Part shown: piece by piece, positions 25,122 through 33,404 of the stretch
Layout of the letters: each line of letters opens with the position of its first letter
Numbering within the stretch: position 1 is the first letter of the stretch
NCBI GenBank assembly: GCA_044229235.1
Contig: JBGATH010000011.1
Span: forward strand, 34,371 to 98,370
Reading direction: 5' to 3'
Length of the DNA: 64,000 nt
Source: UKL13-2 sp044229235
GTDB lineage: Bacteria; Pseudomonadota; Gammaproteobacteria; Burkholderiales; Usitatibacteraceae
The notes under the pieces: model-generated
The model's database searches: none
Told to the model about the DNA's origin: nothing
What the model saw: only the letters and a program-made list of their open reading frames with translations
Made by a program: the position numbers and the translations under genes

Positions 25122-27290
25122 CTATTGGTTCGCTTCGGTGCTCGGGCCGCGGGCGGCAAGCGGCAGCCAGATTGCGACACGCGCGCCATGAGGCTTGACG
25201 TTGGCGATCGAAACCTCGCCGCCGTGCTCCTCGACTATCTTTTTCACGATCGCCAGTCCCAGCCCGGTGCCTTTGGTCTTTGTGGTGACGTATGGCTCAA
25301 AAATGCGGTTGAGCATATCGTCGCGGATGCCGGTGCCGTTGTCTTCCACCACAAAGCGAATGCCGCCGTCTGCGTTTTCCGTTATCACGCGCAGCCGGGG
25401 GTCGTTGATTCCCGCCAAGGCGTCCAGCGAGTTCTGCATGAGATTGTGAATAACTTGCCGAAGCAACGCGGTATCGGCCTGGATCGCCGGCAGGCGCGCG
25501 TCCATCGACACGTCCGTTGTCACGTTCATCGCCTCATACAGCGCCAGGACTTCAGCCAGCAAATCATTCAGCTGAACCTCTCCGTGCACCAGCCGCGAAC
25601 TGCGCGAGTACAGGCTGAAGTCGTCCACCATCCCTTTCAGCGCACCGACCTGGGCAACAATGGTGTTGGTCGCGCGCTGGAGGACATCCTGATCGTCGGC
25701 GGCAAGCTTGCCCTCCAGCTTGCGCTGGAGCCTTTCGGCAGACAGCTGGATGGGGGTCAGGGGATTCTTGATCTCGTGGGCGAGGCGGCGGGCAACCTCG
25801 CCCCAGGCTGCGTCGCGCTGGGCCTGGATCAGTCCGGTAATGTCGTCGAACACGACGACAAAGCCTGCTTCAATGGATGACGGCAGGCGGGTGCCGCGCA
25901 GCAAGAATGTTCGCAGGCCCTGGGGGCCGTCATAGGCGACATTGCGTTCCCATGCTTTGTCTCTGGGCGTCGCCAGCTGGCCGACAATCTCGCAAATCAG
26001 TCCGGTCGCATTGGGCATGGCGCCCGCCCAATCCGGCAGCTTCACCCCCTTGAGCATGGACTGCGTGATCCCCAACATCACTTCCGCGTTGCGATTCATC
26101 GTGCGTATATAGAGGCGCTCATCGAGCGTAATCACGCCCGAGGTCAGGCTGCCAAGAATGGTTTCGAGGTAGGTCTTGCTGTTCTCCAGTTCCTGCTGCT
26201 TTCTTGCCACCACCTCGGAAGCCTCGCCGAGTTGGCGCGTCATGGTGTTGAACGATTGCGTGAGCACGCCGAACTCGTCCCGACTGCGAACGGGGTTCAG
26301 CCTCGAGAAGTCGCCCTTGGCGATGGCGCGCGTGGACTCGGCGAGCGCTGAAAGCGGTGCCGCGAGGCGCTCGGACAGCAGGAAGGACAGCGAGATGGCT
26401 GAAAACAGGGTGAGCAGCATGACCAGGGTAAGCGTCAGGGCGAACAGGCGCTTCAGTCCGGGTCGCTGCAGGCTGAGTTGCTGATAGTCGCGCACCCCGG
26501 TTTCGACGGCTTGGGCGTCCGCCGCGATGCCGCGTGGTGGTGATTGAATAATTTGCACAACCCGCGGCGCTTCGTGAGCGGTACGTGGCGCGACGGGCTG
26601 GACCACGCGCAAGTACAAGGCACGATCCGACAAGGACTCGACCGTCCGCAGCGCTGTCTTTTGCAGGGCATCCTTGATTTCGGCGCTGCTGGGCTTGTCG
26701 GCGAACAGCCGGTTGCCTTGCGCAGTAGAGGCGACGAGCTTGCCGTCAGCTTCAAACAGCGACAGCTCGTCAAGGCCATGCCGCTCGCGCAATTCCCGCA
26801 GCACTGCGGACTCCTCGCCATCGCTCTCGGCGAGGAAGACAGCAGCCTCGCGGGATTTGCGGCCCAAGTCGCTGAGCGCAACTTCCAGTGCGCCCTTGCC
26901 AAGGTTGAGTGCGCCTTCCATCGCCTTGTCCACCGGCACGTCAAACCACGAGTCGATGGAGCGATTCAGGAATTGGACGGAAATGGCATAGACCAGGCCA
27001 CCGGGAATGATCGCCATCAGCGCGAACACCGCCATGAGCCGGAGCGCCAGCTTGGCGCCGAAAACGCGCGCGCGCAACTTGCGTACCAGCATGAGCACCT
27101 GGTAGCCGATGAGGCCCAGCAATCCGGCTGTCAAGGCAATGCCGACACCGAACAACCACGGATAGTGCTGTCCAAAAAAAGCATTGTTGCTGCTCGCCTG
27201 GAATAGCAGGATGATCAGCGCGATGCCCAGCGCCACGCAGGTGAATACGATGGCGCGCACAACGGCGGCTGTACGGCTGTTCGCATTCAT
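25122..27290 (-). CDS. NtrY-like sensor histidine kinase
   Basis: This is a 722-residue membrane kinase. Three hydrophobic helices occupy the first 115 residues and a fourth lies near 285-310, with a periplasmic sensor region between. A HAMP segment (about 310-365) follows, then a PAS domain (about 375-480), a HisKA domain with the phosphoacceptor His near 504 in ARRLAHEIKNPLTPIQLSAE, and an ATPase domain with VEDNGTGIRDDM and GTGLGLAIVKKIVEEHGG. It overlaps the upstream DUF4390 gene by 4 nt and is followed 30 bp later by the NtrX-like regulator. The signal is unknown. Confidence 0.94.
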   Translation of the reverse strand: MNANSRTAAVVRAIVFTCVALGIALIILLFQASSNNAFFGQHYPWLFGVGIALTAGLLGLIGYQVLMLVRKLRARVFGAKLALRLMAVFALMAIIPGGLVYAISVQFLNRSIDSWFDVPVDKAMEGALNLGKGALEVALSDLGRKSREAAVFLAESDGEESAVLRELRERHGLDELSLFEADGKLVASTAQGNRLFADKPSSAEIKDALQKTALRTVESLSDRALYLRVVQPVAPRTAHEAPRVVQIIQSPPRGIAADAQAVETGVRDYQQLSLQRPGLKRLFALTLTLVMLLTLFSAISLSFLLSERLAAPLSALAESTRAIAKGDFSRLNPVRSRDEFGVLTQSFNTMTRQLGEASEVVARKQQELENSKTYLETILGSLTSGVITLDERLYIRTMNRNAEVMLGITQSMLKGVKLPDWAGAMPNATGLICEIVGQLATPRDKAWERNVAYDGPQGLRTFLLRGTRLPSSIEAGFVVVFDDITGLIQAQRDAAWGEVARRLAHEIKNPLTPIQLSAERLQRKLEGKLAADDQDVLQRATNTIVAQVGALKGMVDDFSLYSRSSRLVHGEVQLNDLLAEVLALYEAMNVTTDVSMDARLPAIQADTALLRQVIHNLMQNSLDALAGINDPRLRVITENADGGIRFVVEDNGTGIRDDMLNRIFEPYVTTKTKGTGLGLAIVKKIVEEHGGEVSIANVKPHGARVAIWLPLAARGPSTEANQ

Positions 27291-27880
27291 GGCGTGTATC
27301 CCCAGCGGAACCAGTCTGATGACAGCGCCCAGTCCTTGGAGGTGATCACATTCAACTGGAACGGCTTGGGAAGCTGTGCCGTGTCAAGCCGGAAGCGCAA
27401 GGCGGCGTCGTATCGTTCGCCAGGCTTCAATTGACCCTTTTCGGCGATGGTCCAGGCACGCACCCGCGATAGCAGTTTGCGTACATCGTCAAACGTTGCG
27501 ACGTTTTGCGAAATGCCCGAGGTAATGACCCGGTATTGCTCCGTGAGCGGCGCGTACGAAACACGCCGGTCTCGCTTCGCCGAAACCACGGATTGGTCAA
27601 GCCAGTACCACCTGCCGCGGTTCAGTTGAAACTCCGCCACGAAATACAGCGGCACCCCTTTTCGTACGGCCTCCTGCAAAACCGGGGACAACTGCAGCTC
27701 GATATCCGCGTTGAGCTGATATCCCTCGTCGGTGAGCTCGATCTTCGCGGATTCAATCACCGCGCCCTCGGCGCGAGCCGGTGCCGACCAGGCGCCGAGT
27801 AGCAGGCTCAACACGAGCCCGCAGCCGGCAACGCGCCTGCTAGCCGAGCTTTTCCAGTAGCGCGTAAAAGAATCCGTCAT
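27287..27880 (-). CDS. DUF4390 exported protein
   Basis: This 197-residue protein of unknown function has a hydrophobic signal sequence (about residues 18-38, GCGLVLSLLLGAWSAPARAEG). The DUF4390 body that follows contains YQLNADIELQLSPVLQEA, VPLYFVAEFQL and AALRFRLDTAQLPKPFQ. It is regularly found between rsmB and NtrY/NtrX-like genes in betaproteobacteria, which hints at an envelope function sensed by that kinase; this is inference. It overlaps the end of rsmB by 41 nt and the kinase gene by 4 nt. Confidence 0.85.
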   Translation of the reverse strand: MTDSFTRYWKSSASRRVAGCGLVLSLLLGAWSAPARAEGAVIESAKIELTDEGYQLNADIELQLSPVLQEAVRKGVPLYFVAEFQLNRGRWYWLDQSVVSAKRDRRVSYAPLTEQYRVITSGISQNVATFDDVRKLLSRVRAWTIAEKGQLKPGERYDAALRFRLDTAQLPKPFQLNVITSKDWALSSDWFRWGYTP

Positions 27881-29186
27881 GAACGAGATCGGGGAGCAGT
27901 TGGCCGTCGATACATTTCAGGGTCGTCGATTTATCTTGCCCTGGATGCCGGAATTCTTCGGCCGAGTCCGTGCTGATCGGCAATAGTCGGGCGTCCGGTC
28001 GATCCCGCACGAAATGCTCGACGATCTGGTGATTTTCAGCTCGGAAAATGGAGCAGGTAGCGTACAGCAATCTACCACCATTACCCAAGCAGGGCCACAG
28101 TGAGTCCAGCAACGTTCGCTGCTGTTTGGCAAAACTCAAGATATCACTTTCACGCCGTATCCATTTGATGTCGGGGTGGCGGCGCACGACGCCGGATCCG
28201 GAGCAGGGCACGTCCAGCAGGATGCGCTCAAACGGTCTGCCATCCCACCACTGGCGCAATTGGGCGGCGTCCGCCTTGCGGATATCCGCCCGCAGGCCCA
28301 GCCTTTCAACGTTGCTTGCCACACGTGCAAGTCGCTGCCCATCAACATCCAGCGCGGTCAGCTCGATGTCGGCACGCTCGAGCATTTGGCAAGCCTTGCC
28401 TCCCGGCGCGGCACAAGCGTCCAACACGCGCATGCCAGCGGTCGGCGCCAGTACGCCCGCGACCAGTTGCGCCCCCAAATCCTGTACGGACACCAGCCCA
28501 TCATCAAACCCGGGAAGCTCGTGCACGGGTAGCGGTGTTTCCAGCAGAACCGCAGTGCCCAGGCGCATTTGTACGCCGATACCCGCAGCCGACAACAATT
28601 GCAGGTATGCCTCAGCGCTGGTGCGCCGCGCATTGATACGCAGCCACATCGGCGGGTGCTCACGTGCAGACAGCAGAATGCTTTGCCAGGCTGCCGGGTG
28701 TTCTTTCTTCACCCGCTCGAGCCACCATCGTGGAAAGTCGTAGCGTGCGATTTCGTTCTTGAATCGCGCGCGTTGAAATTTTTCAGGCGAACGCAGAAAG
28801 CTGCGCAACACCGCGTTGACCAGCGGCTTGGCGCGCACAAACCCCATCTGCCCAACGGATTCAACGGCCAGATCGACGATCGCGTGCGGTGCTGCGCGCG
28901 AGAATTGCAACTGCGCCAGCGCGACCAATAACAGGTGCCTGACAGGCGCATCGGAGGCCGGCTGCGTCAACAAGATGTCGAGCTGAGCAGAGATCAGGCC
29001 GTAGTGTCGCAATGTGTCAAACGAAATGGAGCGAACAGCACTGCGCTCTCCGGGCATGAAGTCGCGGCGTGCAGCGAGCTGCGCTTCCAAAACCCGGTCG
29101 AGGCTCTTGCCTGCCAACACTTGACCAACCACCTGTGCGCTAACGGCCTGCACGGCCGCCATGCCGGCTTCGGCGGGGTTGGTCAT
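27840..29186 (-). CDS. rsmB: 16S rRNA (cytosine-967-C5) methyltransferase RsmB
   Basis: RsmB methylates C967 of 16S rRNA. The N-terminal NusB-like RNA-binding domain (about 1-140) is followed by a Rossmann methyltransferase. The SAM site is LDACAAPGGKACQML. The catalytic motif is DVPCSGSGVVRRHPDIKW, and a second Cys motif is YATCSIF. I use the ATG at 29186, which overlaps the fmt stop as ATGA, instead of the in-frame 29297 start that would lie inside fmt. The resulting 448 residues fit the family. Confidence 0.95.
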   Translation of the reverse strand: MTNPAEAGMAAVQAVSAQVVGQVLAGKSLDRVLEAQLAARRDFMPGERSAVRSISFDTLRHYGLISAQLDILLTQPASDAPVRHLLLVALAQLQFSRAAPHAIVDLAVESVGQMGFVRAKPLVNAVLRSFLRSPEKFQRARFKNEIARYDFPRWWLERVKKEHPAAWQSILLSAREHPPMWLRINARRTSAEAYLQLLSAAGIGVQMRLGTAVLLETPLPVHELPGFDDGLVSVQDLGAQLVAGVLAPTAGMRVLDACAAPGGKACQMLERADIELTALDVDGQRLARVASNVERLGLRADIRKADAAQLRQWWDGRPFERILLDVPCSGSGVVRRHPDIKWIRRESDILSFAKQQRTLLDSLWPCLGNGGRLLYATCSIFRAENHQIVEHFVRDRPDARLLPISTDSAEEFRHPGQDKSTTLKCIDGQLLPDLVHDGFFYALLEKLG

Positions 29187-30112
29187 GTCAACAGACCGCC
29201 CACCGGCAGTTTCAACCGGCTCAGTATCTCTGCGGCCGATGCTCGCCTGCCTCCGGGTAACTGCAGTTGGGTCAGACGCAACGCGTCTTTGGCGCACTGC
29301 ACCCGGATGCCCTCACTGGTGGCGTCGAGGATCGTGCCGGGCCTCGCGTCCGCCTGACCGGCAGTCACGGCCGCTTGCCAGACCTTGAGCCTGAGCCCGG
29401 CGTATTCCGTATCGCAACCCGGAAACGGGTCGAGCGCGCGAATCTTTCGCTCCAGCACTTCGGCGCTCTTGGTCCAATCGATGTGCGCTTCGCTCTTGAT
29501 GATCTTGCCCGCGTAAGTGACGCCAGTCGCGGGTTGGATCCGCGGCACAAGGTCCGATAGGTGTTCGAGTGCCTCGATGATCGTGGCCGCACCAAGTTGT
29601 GCAAGCCGATCGAACAAAGTCCCTGCGGTTTCGTTGGGCCGAATATCCAGTCGGCGTTCGAGCAGGATCGGACCGGTATCCAGCCCCGCATCCATCCGCA
29701 TGATCGAAATGCCTGTTTCAGCGTCCCCGGCTTCGATAGCCCGCTGTATGGGTGCCGCGCCTCGCCAACGCGGCAGCAGCGAGGCGTGGATGTTCAGGCA
29801 ACCGAGCCGGGGGATTGCCAGGACTGCGGCAGGCAGCATGAGGCCGTACGCAACCACGACCATCGCATCAGCTCCGACCTTTGATAGCGTTTCCTGAATA
29901 ATTTCGTCCCGTAGTGTCGCAGGCTTTTGCAGCGGCAGCCCCATTTCCAGTGCCGCAGCCGATACCGGGCTCGCTGTCATTTTTTGTCCGCGCCCGGCCG
30001 GGCGGTCCGGTTGCGTAAGCACCATGCCGACGTCGTGGCCCGCTGCATGAATTGCCCTGAGGCTGGATGCGGCAAACGCGGGGGTACCGGCAAAAATCAG
30101 TTTCAGCGCCAC
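29183..30112 (-). CDS. fmt: Methionyl-tRNA formyltransferase (Fmt)
   Basis: Fmt formylates initiator Met-tRNA using 10-formyl-tetrahydrofolate. Motifs include FAGTPAFAASSLRAI, VLTQPDRPAGRG, NIHASLLPRWRGAAPIQRAI (catalytic Asn and His), and MDAGLDTGPIL with the catalytic Asp. The length is the standard 309 residues. A hairpin terminator separates it from def upstream, and it is translationally coupled to rsmB downstream. Def and Fmt are functionally linked, adding and removing the formyl group at the start of translation. Confidence 0.97.
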   Translation of the reverse strand: MALKLIFAGTPAFAASSLRAIHAAGHDVGMVLTQPDRPAGRGQKMTASPVSAAALEMGLPLQKPATLRDEIIQETLSKVGADAMVVVAYGLMLPAAVLAIPRLGCLNIHASLLPRWRGAAPIQRAIEAGDAETGISIMRMDAGLDTGPILLERRLDIRPNETAGTLFDRLAQLGAATIIEALEHLSDLVPRIQPATGVTYAGKIIKSEAHIDWTKSAEVLERKIRALDPFPGCDTEYAGLRLKVWQAAVTAGQADARPGTILDATSEGIRVQCAKDALRLTQLQLPGGRRASAAEILSRLKLPVGGLLT

Positions 30113-30130
30113 AGTTTGTTCCCTGCAAAT

Positions 30131-30156
30131 GAAAACGCCGGCCCTGCAGCCGGCGT
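30131..30156 (-). terminator. Intrinsic terminator after def
   Basis: An 8-bp stem (30135-30142 with 30149-30156, ACGCCGGC / GCCGGCGT) with a 6-nt loop reads into TTTTC on the minus strand. It lies about 24 bp after the def stop and before the fmt start, so it would trim def transcripts and let only part read on into fmt. Confidence 0.65.
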
Positions 30157-30179
30157 CACGCGGTTGGTCGCGTCAGGTG

Positions 30180-30731
30180 TCAGGCGCGCGCTGCAAGGCG
30201 CCGGGCCGGCGTCGCCATTTCTGCCTCGCGCTCAAGCTCGCGCTGCCTCTTGATCAACTTGTTCTTGATGCGATTCGACTTCAGCGGGGACAGGTATTCA
30301 ACGAAAACGTGCCCGTCGAGATGGTCAATTTCATGCTGTATGCAAACTGCCAACATGCCGGAAGCGTTGATGGTGAAGCGCTGCCCATCGCGATCGAGGG
30401 CAGTCACCATGACGGTCTCCGCGCGCTCAACCTTGTCATAAAAGCCAGGAACAGACAGGCAACCCTCTTCGTTGATTGCCGTTCCTTCTTTTTTTATGAT
30501 TTCGGGGTTGATGAAGACGCGCAGCTGATTGCGCTCTTCGGACACATCAATCACCATGATGCGCTTGAGTTCGCCAACTTGCGTCGCTGCAAGGCCGATT
30601 CCCGGCGCCTCGTACATGGTTTCGGCCATATCATCGACTAACTTCTTGATTTTATTGTCGATGATCTTGACGGGCTCAGCAGTGCGCGTAAGGAAGGTAT
30701 CGGGGTAGGTAATAACGTCCAGGATGGCCAT
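30180..30731 (-). CDS. def: Peptide deformylase (Def)
   Basis: Def removes the N-formyl group from new proteins. The three family motifs are complete: GIGLAATQVG, EGCLSVPGF (metal Cys) and QHEIDHLDG (metal His residues and catalytic Glu). The start MAILDVITYPD is typical. The length of 183 residues includes a short basic C-terminal extension. It is divergent from the LysM gene, with about 170 bp between them that carries no other gene. Confidence 0.97.
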   Translation of the reverse strand: MAILDVITYPDTFLTRTAEPVKIIDNKIKKLVDDMAETMYEAPGIGLAATQVGELKRIMVIDVSEERNQLRVFINPEIIKKEGTAINEEGCLSVPGFYDKVERAETVMVTALDRDGQRFTINASGMLAVCIQHEIDHLDGHVFVEYLSPLKSNRIKNKLIKRQRELEREAEMATPARRLAARA

Positions 30732-30903
30732 ATTTGCTTGCGAATTGAATAAATTAGGTGCAGAATCTTCAGAGACAACTTTAAGTTTAGGGCGGCCTAC
30801 TGACTTACAAGTCTAGTGGAAGTCGCCCTTTCTGGCAAATGCACGGGGGCCAAACCCGGGACGTCCCACCCCCCAAATACCCCATGACACAGTGAGAATC
30901 GCC

Positions 30904-32124
30904 ATGAACAAAAGCAAGCTCACGCTCCTCTTTGTCCTGACGTTGACCGGTTTTGTTCCTGTCGTGGCGTCAGCGCAGGCCGCTCCCGGCGCAAAGGCCG
31001 AGGCAAGTGCCGCGAATACGGCAGATCGGAAGAAAGCTGAAGCAGCGCCGATTTCTCTCGCAGACGATGCGCCGACCAACTATACGGTGGTAAAGGGCGA
31101 CACCTTGTGGGACATTTCCGGCAGGTTCCTCAAGGAGCCGTGGCGGTGGCCAGAAATCTGGAATATGAACCGCGAGCAGGTGAAGGATCCTCATTGGATT
31201 TACCCCGGCGATGTCATCAAGATGTCGTTTGATGCAAGTGGCAAACCGATGCTCTCGGTGAATTCTTCGGGCGGCGGCGGATTTGGTGGGGTTCCTGGAG
31301 GTACCGTCAAGCTTACCCCGCAGATCCGCGCGGATCGGGTCGCGCTGGCGATCCCGTCGATTCCTTCCAAAGTCATCGGCCCCTTCCTTTCATTGCCGCT
31401 GGTCATCGAAAAGGATGCCATGGCAAACTCGCCGCGCATTATCGCGGCCGAGGATGGGCGGGTAATCATCGGTGCCGGCAACGTCGCATATGCAATAGGT
31501 CTCAACCCCAATCAGGGTGTCAAGTGGCAGGTTTACCGCCCGGGAAAGGATTTGCTGGATCCGGTCAGCGGCGAGTTGCTTGGCGTTGAGGCGACCTATC
31601 TTGGAGAGGCGCGCGTCTCAAAATTTGGTGAAAGTTCAACCCTTGAGATCCTCCGCTCAACCCAGGAGATCAATCGCGGTGACCGGCTCACGCCCACGCT
31701 CGAGTCGACGCTGCCGTCGTACAGCCCACATTCGCCTGAGAAGCAGGTCAAGGGCGCGATTGTTTCCGTGCTAAGCGGTGTCAATGATGCCGCCCAGTAC
31801 TCCGTGGTTGCCCTTAGTCTGGGGCGGCGGGATGGCATGGAGATCGGGCACGTGCTCGCGACGCTCAAGAAAGGCGAAACGGTCAGCACCACTGAAGACG
31901 GAGAAAACCCTTCGTCCTTCAAGATTTCGTCGATTTTTGGTTCCGGCGGGGCAGCTGGTGAGGCCGCGAAGAACGATGTAGCCAACGCCGCATCAGAGGT
32001 AAAGTTGCCTGACGAGCGCAATGGATTGGCTTTTGTATTCCGGGTATTTGACAAGATTTCCTACGCACTGATCATGTCCAGCAAGCGCCCCCTCAAGGTT
32101 GGGGACGTCGTCCAAACGCCCTGA
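30904..32124 (+). CDS. LysM-domain exported protein
   Basis: This is an exported protein of about 406 residues with a Sec signal peptide (MNKSKLTLLFVLTLTGF, probably cleaved after ASAQA). I therefore prefer the ATG at 30904 over an in-frame GTG at 30892. One LysM domain at about 58-105 (YTVVKGDTLWDISGRF, then WIYPGDVIKM) should bind peptidoglycan. The remaining 290 residues form an uncharacterised region conserved with this gene in betaproteobacteria next to dprA and def. It is likely a cell-wall-associated periplasmic protein, with no enzyme motif seen. Confidence 0.9.
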   Translation: MNKSKLTLLFVLTLTGFVPVVASAQAAPGAKAEASAANTADRKKAEAAPISLADDAPTNYTVVKGDTLWDISGRFLKEPWRWPEIWNMNREQVKDPHWIYPGDVIKMSFDASGKPMLSVNSSGGGGFGGVPGGTVKLTPQIRADRVALAIPSIPSKVIGPFLSLPLVIEKDAMANSPRIIAAEDGRVIIGAGNVAYAIGLNPNQGVKWQVYRPGKDLLDPVSGELLGVEATYLGEARVSKFGESSTLEILRSTQEINRGDRLTPTLESTLPSYSPHSPEKQVKGAIVSVLSGVNDAAQYSVVALSLGRRDGMEIGHVLATLKKGETVSTTEDGENPSSFKISSIFGSGGAAGEAAKNDVANAASEVKLPDERNGLAFVFRVFDKISYALIMSSKRPLKVGDVVQTP

Positions 32125-32133
32125 CGTTTTTAC

Positions 32134-33231
32134 ATGCCGTTGCCTCCTGCCGGCGCCGAGCCAGACGCTTGGCTCGCGCTCGATTTGATTCCTGGTCTGG
32201 GCAGGGAGTCGCTGCGCCGCCTGTTGGCGCGATTTGAATCGCCCTGCAACGTCCTGAGGCAGTCCCAAGCGAATCTCGCACAGGTGGTTGGGGAAAAAGT
32301 AGCGTTGTCGATTTGCGCGGGGCCCGACCCGGAACGGCTTTCGACGGCACTGAAATGGCTTGGCGAACCCGGAAATCATCTGGTTACACTCGCGGACGAG
32401 GACTATCCGCAGCCACTGCTGCAAACCGCAGATCCTCCGGTGATTTTGTATCTGAAGGGCAAGCGCGAACTGCTGAATGCCGTCGGTATTGCTGTTGTTG
32501 GCAGTCGTAACGCGACCCCCGGCGGCGCGCAGAACGCCGAGGCGTTTTCGCGGGCTTTGTCGGAAGCGGGTTTGACCATAATTTCCGGCCTGGCTATGGG
32601 CATCGATGCGGCGGCACATCGAGGCGGACTGTCCGGAAGGGGCGCCTCAATTGCCGTCGTGGGCACCGGCCTGGATCTCGTTTATCCCAGTCGCAACAAG
32701 GCACTCGCGCATGAGTTGGCACTTAACGGGCTTATCGTCTCCGAGTTTTCCTTGGGTACGCCGGCCATCGCCGCCAATTTCCCACGGCGGAACCGTATTA
32801 TCAGCGGCCTCTCCAGGGGTGTGCTTGTAGTCGAGGCGGCGCTTGCCTCCGGCTCACTCATTACAGCGCGCCTTGCCGGCGAACAGGGTCGCGACGTATT
32901 TGCAATCCCGGGGTCGATTCATTCGCCGTTTTCCAAGGGCTGCCACCAACTCATTAAGCAGGGTGCCAAACTGGTTGATGAGGCTCAGGATATTTTGGTC
33001 GAGCTGGGCGTCCTTGAAAATTCCCATTCAGCCAATCATCCCCAGAGTGCGCCCTCCGCAACCAATGAAGACCCTTTGTTGAGAGCAATCGGCTTCGACC
33101 CGATTAGCGTGGATGCGATTATTGCCGCCTCCGGCTTGCCAACGGATGAGGTACTTGGCCGCCTCACCGCGCTCGAGATGGCGGGGGTGATTGCTTCCTT
33201 GCCGGGTGGCAAATACCAGCGCGTTAATTAG
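32134..33231 (+). CDS. dprA: DNA-processing protein DprA
   Basis: DprA loads RecA onto single-stranded DNA during natural transformation. An N-terminal helical region (DLIPGLGRESLRRLLARF) precedes the Rossmann-type core with VVGSRNATPGG, ISGLAMGIDAAAHRG, VVGTGLDLVYPSRNKAL and FPRRNRIISGLSRGVLVVEA. A C-terminal winged-helix-like segment (about 300-365) follows. The length of 365 residues is normal. It starts 9 bp after the LysM gene. Together with the pilMNOPQ genes it is consistent with competence, but other competence genes are outside the window. Confidence 0.95.
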   Translation: MPLPPAGAEPDAWLALDLIPGLGRESLRRLLARFESPCNVLRQSQANLAQVVGEKVALSICAGPDPERLSTALKWLGEPGNHLVTLADEDYPQPLLQTADPPVILYLKGKRELLNAVGIAVVGSRNATPGGAQNAEAFSRALSEAGLTIISGLAMGIDAAAHRGGLSGRGASIAVVGTGLDLVYPSRNKALAHELALNGLIVSEFSLGTPAIAANFPRRNRIISGLSRGVLVVEAALASGSLITARLAGEQGRDVFAIPGSIHSPFSKGCHQLIKQGAKLVDEAQDILVELGVLENSHSANHPQSAPSATNEDPLLRAIGFDPISVDAIIAASGLPTDEVLGRLTALEMAGVIASLPGGKYQRVN

Positions 33232-33404
33232 ACGCCCGACTGGCGACGCACGCCGTGCGGGCGCCGTTTTCGCAAATGGGTCGCCGCTCGATCAGTCCCG
33301 CAAGTTGCTTGCGATAAAGTGCCAACCCTGCTTATCATTTGTCCCCTTTCGCCAATATTCGCTTTGGCGCCCACCACGTATTGTATTTGCGAGCAACCCT
33401 ACCT

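Noticed and set aside
24837..25880. 347-codon plus-strand frame opposite the NtrX- and NtrY-like genes
   Set aside because: It spans the junction of two well-supported minus-strand genes and has no domain that I recognise.
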